Assembly: GCF_902460845.1 (NCBI RefSeq)
Contig: NZ_CABPVS010000006.1
Location: forward strand, 69,480-119,179
Direction: 5' to 3'
Source: Campylobacter concisus
GTDB lineage: Bacteria; Campylobacterota; Campylobacteria; Campylobacterales; Campylobacteraceae
DNA: 49,700 bases
The notes under the pieces are model-generated. The model did no database searches, was not told the DNA's origin, and saw only the letters and a program-made list of their open reading frames with translations. Below, piece after piece: positions 8,292-15,882 of the stretch; positions within the stretch are counted from its first letter, which is position 1, and every line of letters starts with the position of its first letter. The translations under genes and the position numbers were made by a program.

Positions 8292-8825
8292 TTAGCTATT
8301 AGCCTTAGCTTCTTCCCGCTCTTTTTTCTGCCTTATAGCAGCTTCTTTTTGGATATTTTTTTGTTGAGCCAAGAAGATATGCTCATCAAGTGTGACAAGT
8401 TGAAATACTCCTTCAAAAATTTTTATATCTTTAACATATCCAAGCACTTTTACTTCCCTTTTTCTGCTCTCTTCAAACCTTGCTTGTGCGTCAAATTCGA
8501 CCACATCACCAAGCTTGAGCGGTCCAAAGAAATTTATCCTAGCACCGATACTAACGCAAAATTCTTCATTAATAGCTAAAAGCGCAGCATGATTTGCGCC
8601 CATAAAAATAAATCCACTATGAATAAGCCCCTCAGTGTCGCACACCATATCATCTGTAGTAAAAAATCTAGTCTTTGCATGGTTTTTTTCAAGCAAAAAT
8701 GCCGTTCCGCTAAAATTTAGCTTTGTAAGTGGAGCGGTTTTGATCTCATTTCTTAATGGGTTTTCATCTTCTGGTAAGATTATTTGCGATTCGTCTTTTA
8801 CATCATAGATATTTTCTTCTGCCAT
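8292..8825 (-). CDS. hotdog-fold protein similar to C. jejuni Cj0977
   Basis: The 177-residue protein has a hotdog (thioesterase-like) core around residues 40-145, with IHSGFIFMGANHAALLAINE as the central helix region and GARINFFGPLKLGDVVEFDAQARFEE as the following strands. Both ends are charged tails. In C. jejuni the gene next to cmoB (Cj0977) encodes a hotdog-fold protein reported as a sigma-28-dependent invasion factor; the same neighbour relation here supports orthology. No obvious catalytic residue of active thioesterases was identified, so it may bind rather than hydrolyse acyl thioesters. It lies only 8 nt after cmoB, so here it is probably co-transcribed with cmoB. Confidence 0.75.
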   Translation of the reverse strand: MAEENIYDVKDESQIILPEDENPLRNEIKTAPLTKLNFSGTAFLLEKNHAKTRFFTTDDMVCDTEGLIHSGFIFMGANHAALLAINEEFCVSIGARINFFGPLKLGDVVEFDAQARFEESRKREVKVLGYVKDIKIFEGVFQLVTLDEHIFLAQQKNIQKEAAIRQKKEREEAKANS

Positions 8826-8833
8826 TTTTATCC

Positions 8834-9703
8834 TTAAATTTTAACTCTAACATATGCTCTTTTTGGCGCTGGGTAGCCCTCGATGGTTTTTGTGCTGTCA
8901 TCTGGATCTAAGAAATTTCCAAGACTCTCACCATCTATCCACTGCGTTTTTCGCTGCTCATTTAGATCAGTGGCCTTTGTTTCAAGTAGAGTAAAATCCC
9001 TAAACTTAGCTCTCTCGCACCAGTTTTGAAGTGCCGAGAGTGTCGGTACAAAGTAGATATTTGAAATTTTTGAGTATCTATCTTTCGGACTCAGCGCAAA
9101 GTCGCCATCCATATCTATATACATTGTATCTAAATATAGCTCGCCTCCAGGATTCAAAGCCATTTTTAGCTCTTTTAGCATCTTGATAGGATCACTTCTG
9201 TGATATATCACTCCAAGACAAAAAATCGTATCAAATTTAGCTCCATACTCAGGCAAGTTCTCAACGCCAAGAAGCTCATAAGTGATATTTGAGCGGATAA
9301 ATTTGTTTAAAAATTTAAACTGCAAATATGTATGCACACTAGGATCAAAGCCGGTTATGCTTTTTGGGGCATATTCAAGCATCTTAAACATATAATAGCC
9401 ATTATTACAACCCACATCAGCCAAGCTTTTGCCAGCTAAATTTAGGTGTGGGGTGAGGATATTAAATTTAATAAAACTTTGCCACTCGCTATCTATATAT
9501 ATATCATCAATTTCAAATGGCCCTTTTCGCCAAGGCTTTAGGCTAAGGGCGAGGTCATAAATTTCATCTTTTTTAGCTTGGTCTAAATTTTTAAATTTCA
9601 CATTTACACTATCTTTTAGCTCAAGCTCGCAGTCAAAATTTGCTAATTTTTCTATCCTATTATAAATTTGCTTTTGCTGCTCGTTAAATTTGCTAAGATC
9701 CAC
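8834..9703 (-). CDS. cmoB: tRNA U34 carboxymethyltransferase
   Basis: CmoB transfers a carboxymethyl group from carboxy-SAM to 5-hydroxyuridine at tRNA position 34, giving cmo5U. Signatures are WRKGPFEI, DSEWQSFIKFN, the SAM loop LADVGCNNGYYMFKML, the LGVIYHRSDPI segment, and the C-terminal EGYPAPKRAYVRVK. The start chosen is the GTG at 9703 (VDLSKFNEQQ), one nucleotide after the lipoprotein stop; this gives 289 residues, close to the C. jejuni length. A longer frame reaching 9781 overlaps the lipoprotein gene and adds unconserved sequence. Its partner CmoA is encoded at 22754-23458. Confidence 0.9.
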   Translation of the reverse strand: MDLSKFNEQQKQIYNRIEKLANFDCELELKDSVNVKFKNLDQAKKDEIYDLALSLKPWRKGPFEIDDIYIDSEWQSFIKFNILTPHLNLAGKSLADVGCNNGYYMFKMLEYAPKSITGFDPSVHTYLQFKFLNKFIRSNITYELLGVENLPEYGAKFDTIFCLGVIYHRSDPIKMLKELKMALNPGGELYLDTMYIDMDGDFALSPKDRYSKISNIYFVPTLSALQNWCERAKFRDFTLLETKATDLNEQRKTQWIDGESLGNFLDPDDSTKTIEGYPAPKRAYVRVKI

Positions 9704-9704
9704 G

Positions 9705-9872
9705 CTATTTCCAGTCGACGATGTTGTGCGGACACTCTTTTTGGTAGGTGCCAGTCGCGTCATAATACTCTTTACAATCATTATAATATTGCGTCGAAAC
9801 TCCTCGCTCGTTCATATAAAGACAACCATTGCAAAATAGCGCTATAAAGCCTAAAAATATAATCTTTTTCAT
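9705..9872 (-). CDS. small probable lipoprotein
   Basis: A 55-residue frame starts MKKIIFLGFIALFCNGCLYM, a short basic-hydrophobic signal ending in a cysteine that could be lipidated. The lipobox FCNGC is imperfect because cysteine occupies the -3 position. The mature part is small and polar with two further cysteines (C33, C47). The stop TAG at 9705-9707 is followed after one base by the cmoB GTG. There is no ribosome-binding site before its ATG, and a TATGATAAAAT box ends 7 nt upstream, so it may be translated from a leaderless mRNA. Function unknown; envelope location is inferred. Confidence 0.65.
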   Translation of the reverse strand: MKKIIFLGFIALFCNGCLYMNERGVSTQYYNDCKEYYDATGTYQKECPHNIVDWK

Positions 9873-9879
9873 GTGGCGG

Positions 9880-9885
9880 ATTTTA
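9880..9885 (-). promoter_or_regulatory. -10 box of the lipoprotein-cmoB-hotdog operon
   Basis: TGA-TAAAAT on the minus strand ends 7 nt before the ATG at 9872, leaving no room for a leader or Shine-Dalgarno sequence. Confidence 0.5.
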
Positions 9886-9903
9886 TCATAAATAAAATTT
9901 TTA

Positions 9904-9912
9904 TGCTAGAAT
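9904..9912 (+). promoter_or_regulatory. extended -10 promoter of the transglutaminase-MerTP genes
   Basis: TGC-TAGAAT matches an extended -10 element 53 nt before the ATG at 9966. It is back to back with the lipoprotein promoter, with only about 20 bp between the two -10 boxes. Confidence 0.5.
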
Positions 9913-9965
9913 AGCAGGCAGTTTTAGAGCCAAGTTTGGCTAAGATTAAGCAAAAAAGGCATTTT

Positions 9966-11045
9966 ATGCAAAGAAGAGATTTTTTTAAATTCAGTAGTTT
10001 TTTAGGCGCAGCAAGTCTGCTTCCAAGTGTCACTCTAGCTAGCGATGAGCCAGCAAATCCAGTTGTTAGAAATTTCGATGTAATTTTCAAACACCAGCTG
10101 CTCGAAAAGGGCAAAAGCTCAAGAATTTGGTTGCCACTCCCACTAAGCACCACTTATCAGCAACTAACCCAAGACTACGTCATAAACACAACCGCTAAAA
10201 ACGTCTATATTTCAGATACGCTAATACCTACAATGTATGCTGATTTTGAAGAAAACGAGCCAAGACCTATCTTAAATGTGCAGTTTAAGATCCAAACAAC
10301 AGAGCGCAATACCGACTTTAGTAAGGTAAATTTCGATCCAAATGAGAAGGTCGATCCTGCTGTTTTGGAATTTTTAAAACCAACTTCACACATCCCAACT
10401 GACGGCGTCGTAAGAGCAAAAGCGCTAGAGATTATCGGCAATACTAAAGGCGATTTGGAGCGTGCAAAGGCTATTTATACTTGGGTTGCAAACACTATGC
10501 AGCGTGATAATAGCGTCCTTGGATGTGGCACGGGCGATGTTAGAGCGATCCTGGAAAGTGGCAAGCTAGTTGGTAAATGCACCGACATAAACTCAGTTTT
10601 TGTGGGACTTTGCAGATCAGTTGGCATCCCTGCAAGAGAAATTTTTGGCATTAGAGTTGGTCAGTCTAGATTTTCAGACCAAATGGGCAGCGCAAAAGAC
10701 GGCATAGCTAAAATTTCAGGCGGACAGCACTGCAGGGCTGAGTTTTACTTAAAAGGATATGGTTGGATACCAGTTGATCCAGCAGACGTTACAAAGGTAA
10801 GACTTGGCGAGAAATTAACAAACGATGACGCTAAGATCGTAGCTGTTAGGGATTATTGCTTTGGCAACTGGGAGATGTGCTGGATAGGCTTTAACTACGG
10901 ACGTGACTTTATCTTAAAACCAGAGCCTGAGCAAACTCCGCTAAATAACTTTGGTTACCCATACGCTGAAGTTGATGGCAACACACAAAACTACTATTCG
11001 CCAAAAGAATTTAGCTACGACTACGTTTCGACAGAGCTAAAATGA
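9966..11045 (+). CDS. Tat-exported transglutaminase-like protein
   Basis: Starting at the ATG at 9966 the protein begins MQRRDFFKFSSFLGAASLLP, a twin-arginine signal (RRDFFK) followed by a hydrophobic stretch and a probable cut after LASDE's alanine. The mature protein has a transglutaminase-like core: GKCTDINSVFVGLCRSVGIP with the candidate catalytic cysteine, GGQHCRAEFYLKGYGWIPVD with histidine and aspartate. An N-terminal beta-rich region of about 110 residues precedes it. It should be a folded periplasmic protease or amidase-like enzyme of unknown substrate. TatB and TatC are encoded at 37128-38284. The upstream TTG at 9936 is ignored because it lacks a ribosome-binding site. Its stop overlaps the next gene as ATGA. 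Confidence 0.85.
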   Translation: MQRRDFFKFSSFLGAASLLPSVTLASDEPANPVVRNFDVIFKHQLLEKGKSSRIWLPLPLSTTYQQLTQDYVINTTAKNVYISDTLIPTMYADFEENEPRPILNVQFKIQTTERNTDFSKVNFDPNEKVDPAVLEFLKPTSHIPTDGVVRAKALEIIGNTKGDLERAKAIYTWVANTMQRDNSVLGCGTGDVRAILESGKLVGKCTDINSVFVGLCRSVGIPAREIFGIRVGQSRFSDQMGSAKDGIAKISGGQHCRAEFYLKGYGWIPVDPADVTKVRLGEKLTNDDAKIVAVRDYCFGNWEMCWIGFNYGRDFILKPEPEQTPLNNFGYPYAEVDGNTQNYYSPKEFSYDYVSTELK

Positions 11046-11365
11046 GAGCCTTTTGGCTTATACTCACATCCATAGGTAGTGCTATAGGTGCTACCTTATG
11101 CTGCTTGCCAGCACTTCTTTTTTTGCTTTTTGGCACATCTTTTTCTTTTTTATCTTGGACACAAAATTTATACGAGTACCGTGCCCCTTTAAGCGTTATA
11201 GCCGTCATTTGCTTTGTGATTTCAGGTGTAGCTTTATTTTACAAGCCAAAAAGCTGCGACCTAAGCTATAAAAAGAAAAAATGGATACTTATATATATTC
11301 TTTTTGGGGTAATTTTGCTTTTACTCCTTACATATCCAGAGCTTTTAGGAGAAATTTATGCGTAA
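11042..11365 (+). CDS. MerT-like metal transport membrane protein
   Basis: The 107-residue protein has three predicted membrane helices (about residues 5-33, 48-68 and 83-100). The first carries the vicinal cysteine pair C20-C21 within GATLCCLPALL, as in mercuric transporter MerT, and the loop after helix 2 has one more cysteine (KPKSCDL) where MerT usually has a pair. It overlaps the transglutaminase gene by 4 nt and the MerP-like gene by 8 nt. No mercuric reductase (merA) or merR lies in the window, so mercury resistance is not implied; import or sensing of another soft metal is equally possible. Confidence 0.75.
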   Translation: MRAFWLILTSIGSAIGATLCCLPALLFLLFGTSFSFLSWTQNLYEYRAPLSVIAVICFVISGVALFYKPKSCDLSYKKKKWILIYILFGVILLLLLTYPELLGEIYA

Positions 11366-11615
11366 AATTTTAGTTTTAACCCTTCTTGCACTTAGTTGCT
11401 ACGCTGATAAAAAGATAGAAATTTCAGTACCTAGCATGCACTGTCCGCTTTGCACAGCGATAGTAAGAAAGGCCGCACTTAGCGTTGAGGGCGTCAAAAA
11501 GGCAGATGTTTCGCTAAAAGAGCGAAAAGCTGTCGTTGTAGCAGATGATAATGTCGATGAAAAAGAGCTTTTAAAGGCGGTCGATGCGACTGGCTATAAG
11601 GGCGAGATAAAATAA
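11358..11615 (+). CDS. MerP-like periplasmic heavy-metal-binding protein
   Basis: The 85-residue protein has a Sec signal (MRKILVLTLLALSCYA) and one heavy-metal-associated domain with the metal site SMHCPLCTAIV (Cys-x2-Cys), followed by VEGVKKADVSLKERKAVVV as in the ferredoxin-like fold. In Mer systems MerP passes metal to MerT, and the two genes overlap by 8 nt here, which supports a working pair. The ion bound cannot be decided from sequence. A MerP role is preferred over a copper chaperone because of the signal peptide and the MerT neighbour. Confidence 0.78.
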   Translation: MRKILVLTLLALSCYADKKIEISVPSMHCPLCTAIVRKAALSVEGVKKADVSLKERKAVVVADDNVDEKELLKAVDATGYKGEIK

Positions 11616-11631
11616 ATTTATGGAGGCAAAT

Positions 11632-12921
11632 ATGTCAAAGAGCGAAATTCTAACGAAATTTGAGACACTTGCAGCGATACCGCACTGCAGTTACGATACT
11701 GATAAGATGCGTGATTTTTTAGCTAGTTATGCAAAAGATAAGGGCTGTGAGGTCGTGGTCGATAGCTTTGGCAACGTTCATGCATATAAGGGCAAGCCAA
11801 AAATTTGCTTGCAAAGCCACTACGATATGGTCTGCATGGGCGATGCGCCAAAGATCGAGATCGTTTATGGCGATGATGGCTACATGAGGGCTAAAAACTC
11901 ATCTTTGGGTGCTGATAACGGCATAGGCGTAGCTATAATGATGCAGATGATAAGCGAATTTGATGATATAGAGTGCCTATTTACAAATAACGAAGAAGTT
12001 GGCATGATCGGAGCTGCTGGCTTTAGCGGTGATCTAAAAGCCAATAAGCTTTTAAATTTAGACAGCGAAGAAGACGATAGAGTCACTATTGGCTGTGCTG
12101 GCGGTGTAAATTTATTTGCTACTATCGCACTAAATAGTAAAAAAACAAAGGAGAGCACGCTTTATGAAGTAAAAGTAAGCGGTCTACCTGGCGGACACTC
12201 TGGCAACGAGATACATAAAAATATCCCAAATGCGATCAAGGTTTTGGCGGCATTTGTAACAAAAAATGGCTGCAAGCTTGTTAAATTTGAAGGTGGCGAA
12301 CGAAGCAACTCTATCCCAAGTAGCGCAACTGCGCTTGTGCTAAGCGATAAAGAGCTAAAGAGCGAGTGTGAAAATTTAAGCGTGAAAAAGCTTGGCACGG
12401 GTGAAGAAATTTTAGAAAATGGCGAGAAAATTTTAGCTTTAATTAACTCATTTTCACAAGGCGTAAGAGCCTATAACTGCGAGCTAGGCATACCGCAAGA
12501 TAGCGTAAACCTCTCACTTGCAAAGATCAAAGATGATGGCGTGCTTGAAGTGGAGTTTTTTGCAAGGTCAATGAGCAAAGATGGACTAAATAGGATGGAA
12601 TTTGAAATTTCTGAGCTTGCAAAAGCGCTTGACTTTAGCGTCATTGCAAAAGATAGGAATCCTGCTTGGAAGCCTATAAATGATAAATTTGCAAACGATA
12701 TCTTAGAAGAGCTAAAAATTTATAAGCCAAATGCAAGGATAACAGCTGTGCATGCTGGACTTGAATGCGGCGTGCTTTTGGAGAAAAAAGCGGGTCTTAG
12801 CGCTTGCTCAATAGGACCAAATATCCACTCACCTCACTCAACAAGAGAGTGCTGTGAGATTGAATCTGCGCTTTTTATAGAAAAAGTCGTTCGCGGTATC
12901 GTTAAAAAATATAACTCATAA
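11632..12921 (+). CDS. pepD: aminoacyl-histidine dipeptidase (peptidase M20 family)
   Basis: This 429-residue cytosolic dipeptidase has the M20/PepD metal-binding sequence QSHYDMVCMG, the bridging-aspartate loop LGADNGIGVAIMMQ, catalytic NNEEVGMIGA, and C-terminal HAGLECGVL and IHSPHSTRE. It would hydrolyse Xaa-His and other dipeptides with two zinc ions. The ATG at 11632 follows a GGAGG ribosome-binding site by 6 nt; an earlier ATG at 11620 overlaps that site and is unlikely. The gene lies 16 nt after the MerP-like gene and may be co-transcribed. A strong palindrome follows its stop. Confidence 0.92.
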   Translation: MSKSEILTKFETLAAIPHCSYDTDKMRDFLASYAKDKGCEVVVDSFGNVHAYKGKPKICLQSHYDMVCMGDAPKIEIVYGDDGYMRAKNSSLGADNGIGVAIMMQMISEFDDIECLFTNNEEVGMIGAAGFSGDLKANKLLNLDSEEDDRVTIGCAGGVNLFATIALNSKKTKESTLYEVKVSGLPGGHSGNEIHKNIPNAIKVLAAFVTKNGCKLVKFEGGERSNSIPSSATALVLSDKELKSECENLSVKKLGTGEEILENGEKILALINSFSQGVRAYNCELGIPQDSVNLSLAKIKDDGVLEVEFFARSMSKDGLNRMEFEISELAKALDFSVIAKDRNPAWKPINDKFANDILEELKIYKPNARITAVHAGLECGVLLEKKAGLSACSIGPNIHSPHSTRECCEIESALFIEKVVRGIVKKYNS

Positions 12922-12925
12922 AAAA

Positions 12926-12957
12926 TAAAATTTGCTAGAAATTTCTAGCAAATTTTA
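12926..12957. terminator. 32-nt perfect palindrome, bidirectional terminator
   Basis: The 16-nt arms TAAAATTTGCTAGAAA and TTTCTAGCAAATTTTA are exact reverse complements with no spacer. In RNA they would form a hairpin with a small apical loop and U-rich 3' side in both directions. It lies between the convergent pepD and pyrC genes. A second weaker inverted repeat (AAATTTGC...GCAAATTT, 12978-13005) follows just before the pyrC stop. Confidence 0.75.
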
Positions 12958-13008
12958 TATCTCAAAGCATCTAAGCCAAATTTGCCCGCAAGTACGAGCA
13001 AATTTAGA

Positions 13009-14286
13009 TTATTTTTCAAACTCATAAACGATCTTGCCACTTTTTATAGTAGTAGTCGCCGCACCTTTTAGCTTTTTACCAAAGAGTGGAGAGTTTATTG
13101 ATTTTGAGCGGTTTATCTTTTCGTCATAAACATACTCGATCTCAGGATCTATCACTGCTATATCAGCTAGCATGCCAACTGCCAGCCTGCCTTTATCTTT
13201 TAAATTTAGCATCCTAGCCGCATTTGTCGAGGTTAGCTCCACCATGCGCTCTAGGCTTATAATGCCCTCATTTACGAGCTTTAGCGTAAGTGGCACAAGG
13301 GTTTGAAGTCCGATGATACCAAATGGTGCCTTGTCAAATTCCACTATCTTTTCATCTGTGTGGTGTGGCGCATGGTCGGTGGCGATAACGTCTATAAGGC
13401 CGCTTTTTAGCGCCTCTCTCACCGCTTTTACGTCGCTTATCTCACGAAGTGGCGGTGACATTTTGAAATTTGTATCATAGGCATTTTTCAAAATTTCATC
13501 GTCGCTAAAGCTAAAGTGGTGAGGTGTTGCCTCACAAGTGATGTTTATGCCCTCTTTTTTGCCCATTTCGATGATCTTTAGCGAGTACTCAGAGCTTACA
13601 TGAGCGATATGGATGTGTGCTTTAGTAAGCTTTGCTAGTAGCATGTCACGGCTCACTGCGATCTCCTCTTTCTCCCTTGCCATGCCACGAAGCCCAAGGA
13701 TCGCCGAGACCTTGCCCTCGTGCATGACGCCCTGCCTGCAAAGCGAGCAATCCTCTGAGTGACTTATACAAAAGCTACCAAACATACTTGAATACTCAAG
13801 TGCTGCTCTCATCACGCTTGAGCTAGTCACTGGTAGGCCATCATCACTAAATGCAACTGCGCCAGCTTCTATAAGATCGCCCATTTCAACGATCTCATTG
13901 CCACCAAGTCCTTTGCTGATGGCTGCTATTGGCAAAAGATCGATCAGTCCGCAGTTTTTAGCCTTTTCTATCATTGCCCTTGTGATTGAGGCGTTGTCAT
14001 TTACTGGGTTTGTGTTAGCCATGCAAAGGCAGGTGGTCACTCCTCCAGCTACGGCTGCCTGCGAGCCTGAGATGATGTCGTCTTTGTACTCTTGACCAGG
14101 ATCGCGAAAGTGCACGTGCATATCGATAAGTCCTGGCATGACTAGCTTGTTTGTAGCGTCGATGACCTTATCAGCCTCAAATTTCTCACTTCCGATTTTG
14201 GCTATTTTGCCGTTTTCTATTAGGATATTTGCCTTAAATTTCTCGTCGCTATTTACGATAGTGCCGTTAATTATTGCTATTTTCAT
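13009..14286 (-). CDS. pyrC: dihydroorotase
   Basis: PyrC closes N-carbamoyl-aspartate to dihydroorotate in pyrimidine synthesis. The 425-residue protein carries the zinc motif DMHVHFRDPGQE (about residues 57-68), the metal-ligand histidine region CISHSED and HIAHVSS, and TDHAPHHTDEK with the catalytic aspartate; this is the class I-type layout (the DHAPH segment). It starts 2 nt after the pyrB stop, so both steps that follow carbamoyl phosphate are made together. The run begins far upstream at rrf2/flhA, with no obvious terminator in between. Confidence 0.94.
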   Translation of the reverse strand: MKIAIINGTIVNSDEKFKANILIENGKIAKIGSEKFEADKVIDATNKLVMPGLIDMHVHFRDPGQEYKDDIISGSQAAVAGGVTTCLCMANTNPVNDNASITRAMIEKAKNCGLIDLLPIAAISKGLGGNEIVEMGDLIEAGAVAFSDDGLPVTSSSVMRAALEYSSMFGSFCISHSEDCSLCRQGVMHEGKVSAILGLRGMAREKEEIAVSRDMLLAKLTKAHIHIAHVSSEYSLKIIEMGKKEGINITCEATPHHFSFSDDEILKNAYDTNFKMSPPLREISDVKAVREALKSGLIDVIATDHAPHHTDEKIVEFDKAPFGIIGLQTLVPLTLKLVNEGIISLERMVELTSTNAARMLNLKDKGRLAVGMLADIAVIDPEIEYVYDEKINRSKSINSPLFGKKLKGAATTTIKSGKIVYEFEK

Positions 14287-14288
14287 CG

Positions 14289-15218
14289 TTAGCCCCTATT
14301 TTTTGCAAGCGTATTTAGTATCGCCATTCTTATAGCAACGCCGTTTTCAACTTGATTTAGTATGACTGAGTGCGTGCCATCAGCCACGTCAGAGTTTAGC
14401 TCTACACCCCTATTTATCGGTCCTGGATGCAGTACGATCGCGTCGGGTTTTGCTAGCTTTATCCTATTTTTATTTAGTCCAAAGAATTTTGAGTACTCCC
14501 TCGAGCTCGGAAATGCCACGTCTGCACCGCCGCGCTCTAGCTGGATGCGAAGCATGATGATGACATCACTGCCCTCGCAGGCTTCTTCCATATTTTTGCA
14601 AATTTGAGACTCAAAGACCTCAGCATCTTTTGGCATCATCATCCTTGGCGCAAAGAGCTTTAAATTTATGCCAAATTTCTTCATCGCCCAGATGTCAGAC
14701 CTTGCCACGCGGCTTCTAGCGATATCGCCGATGATCGCCACGTTTAGGTTTTTATCCAAAATTTTGCCATGCTCTCTTAACGTAAAAAGATCAAGTAAGG
14801 CTTGGCTTGGGTGCTCATTTGTGCCGTCTCCTGCATTTACGACGCTAGCCTCTGTTCTATCAGCTGCAAATTTTGCTGCTCCAGAGCTTGGGTGACGAAG
14901 CACGATGATGTCACTTCTCATAGCAGCCATGTTATTCATCGTGTCATTTAGGCTCTCGCCTTTTGTCACGCTTGAGCTTGATGAGCTGAAATTTATCGTA
15001 TCAGCTCCAAGCCTCTTTGCTGCGATCTCAAAGGATGTCCTCGTTCTTGTCGAGTTTTCATAAAATGCGTTGATCGTGGTCTTTCCACGAAGATAGTCAT
15101 TTTTTTTCACTTGGCTTAAATTTAGCTCCTTAAACTCTTTCGCCGCCTCTAAAAAATATAAAATTTCTTCTTTGCTAAGCTCTCTAGTTCCTATCAAATC
15201 TTTATGTTTGTAGCCCAT
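14289..15218 (-). CDS. pyrB: aspartate carbamoyltransferase catalytic subunit
   Basis: PyrB condenses carbamoyl phosphate with aspartate. The 309-residue protein has the carbamoyl-phosphate motif ENSTRTRTSFE (about residues 54-64), the lysine loop SSSVTKGESLNDT, NAGDGTNEHPSQALLDL, and HPGPINRGVE near the C-terminus. Length is typical. No regulatory-chain gene pyrI is seen beside it, so it is probably a regulator-free trimer or associated with PyrC, which is encoded 2 nt downstream. The gene upstream is an unrelated Sel1-repeat protein, 16 nt away. Confidence 0.95.
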   Translation of the reverse strand: MGYKHKDLIGTRELSKEEILYFLEAAKEFKELNLSQVKKNDYLRGKTTINAFYENSTRTRTSFEIAAKRLGADTINFSSSSSSVTKGESLNDTMNNMAAMRSDIIVLRHPSSGAAKFAADRTEASVVNAGDGTNEHPSQALLDLFTLREHGKILDKNLNVAIIGDIARSRVARSDIWAMKKFGINLKLFAPRMMMPKDAEVFESQICKNMEEACEGSDVIIMLRIQLERGGADVAFPSSREYSKFFGLNKNRIKLAKPDAIVLHPGPINRGVELNSDVADGTHSVILNQVENGVAIRMAILNTLAKNRG

Positions 15219-15234
15219 TTTAAGCCTCTTAAAT

Positions 15235-15645
15235 TTATTTTGTCACAAAGTCGCAAGCTGGTTGGTAGCCGTTATCACAAGCTTTTTTAAATAAAGCCTT
15301 TGCTTTTTCTTCGTTCTTTGCTTCGTTTGCGTCTTTATCTTTTACAAGGCCATAAGCGATCATTTCACCTAGTTTTTCGCAAGCCATGCCCTCATTTTCG
15401 TCACACATTTTTGTAAAAATTTTCTCAGCCTGGACTCTATCTTTTGCCACGCCGTCGCCGTTAAATAGCATGATTGCATTCATTGTGCAAGCTTTTTTCT
15501 CGCCCTCTCCACAAGCCTTATTAAAATAAAGATAAGCTTCATTAAAATTTTTCTTTGCATAAAGCTCGTTTGCTTTGTCTAAATTTTCATTTGCCATAGC
15601 ATTTAACGCAAAAACCGCTGCCACTAAAACTAAAATTTTCTTCAT
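15235..15645 (-). CDS. Sel1/Hcp-like cysteine-rich secreted repeat protein
   Basis: The 136-residue protein has a Sec signal peptide (MKKILVLVAAVFALNAMA, cut near residue 18) and about three Sel1-like helical repeats. Each repeat carries a Cys-x7-Cys pair (CGEGEKKAC, CDENEGMAC, CDNGYQPAC), the disulfide pattern of the Helicobacter cysteine-rich protein family. It is likely periplasmic or released; Hcp proteins bind other proteins or peptidoglycan-type ligands, but the ligand here is unknown. It is shorter than most Hcp proteins. Nine nt separate it from the small acidic protein gene upstream. Confidence 0.8.
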   Translation of the reverse strand: MKKILVLVAAVFALNAMANENLDKANELYAKKNFNEAYLYFNKACGEGEKKACTMNAIMLFNGDGVAKDRVQAEKIFTKMCDENEGMACEKLGEMIAYGLVKDKDANEAKNEEKAKALFKKACDNGYQPACDFVTK

Positions 15646-15654
15646 TTTCTTTCC

Positions 15655-15882
15655 TTACTTAAATAATTTTGAATGATGTTTTTTCATATATTCAACTATC
15701 TCTATGACCTCGTCGCTACCGCTAGCGTCAGAATTTTCTAACGCATCATCGATGCACTCGACATAAAGATTTGCCGCCTCTTCAAGCTTGTCTTTTTTCA
15801 CTCCAGCATAGTAAAACATCGCCTCAAGCACCATACTAAGCTCATAGCTAAGTTCTTCTACGCTTACCTCTTCTTCTTTCAT
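15655..15882 (-). CDS. small acidic conserved-looking protein
   Basis: A 75-residue, strongly acidic helical protein (MKEEEVSVEELSYELSMVLE, CIDDALENSDASGSDEVIEI). No catalytic motif or signal is visible, and no family is recognised. It overlaps the end of the DHH phosphoesterase gene by 4 nt and has an AGGAGG-type ribosome-binding site, which supports real translation. It may be a partner of the upstream enzyme, but this is only inferred from coupling. Confidence 0.65.
   Translation of the reverse strand: MKEEEVSVEELSYELSMVLEAMFYYAGVKKDKLEEAANLYVECIDDALENSDASGSDEVIEIVEYMKKHHSKLFK

Noticed and set aside
8834-8890. Sigma-28 promoter for the hotdog gene in the 3' end of cmoB
   Set aside because: No convincing TAAAG/CGATAA pair was seen; only a weak CGAT-like core occurs by chance.
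9704-9781. Extension of CmoB upstream to 9781
   Set aside because: It would overlap the small lipoprotein gene in another frame and adds sequence absent from the family; the GTG at 9703 gives the expected length.
11042-11615. A mercury-resistance operon
   Set aside because: Only MerT-like and MerP-like proteins are present; merA and merR are missing, so the specific function is not supported.
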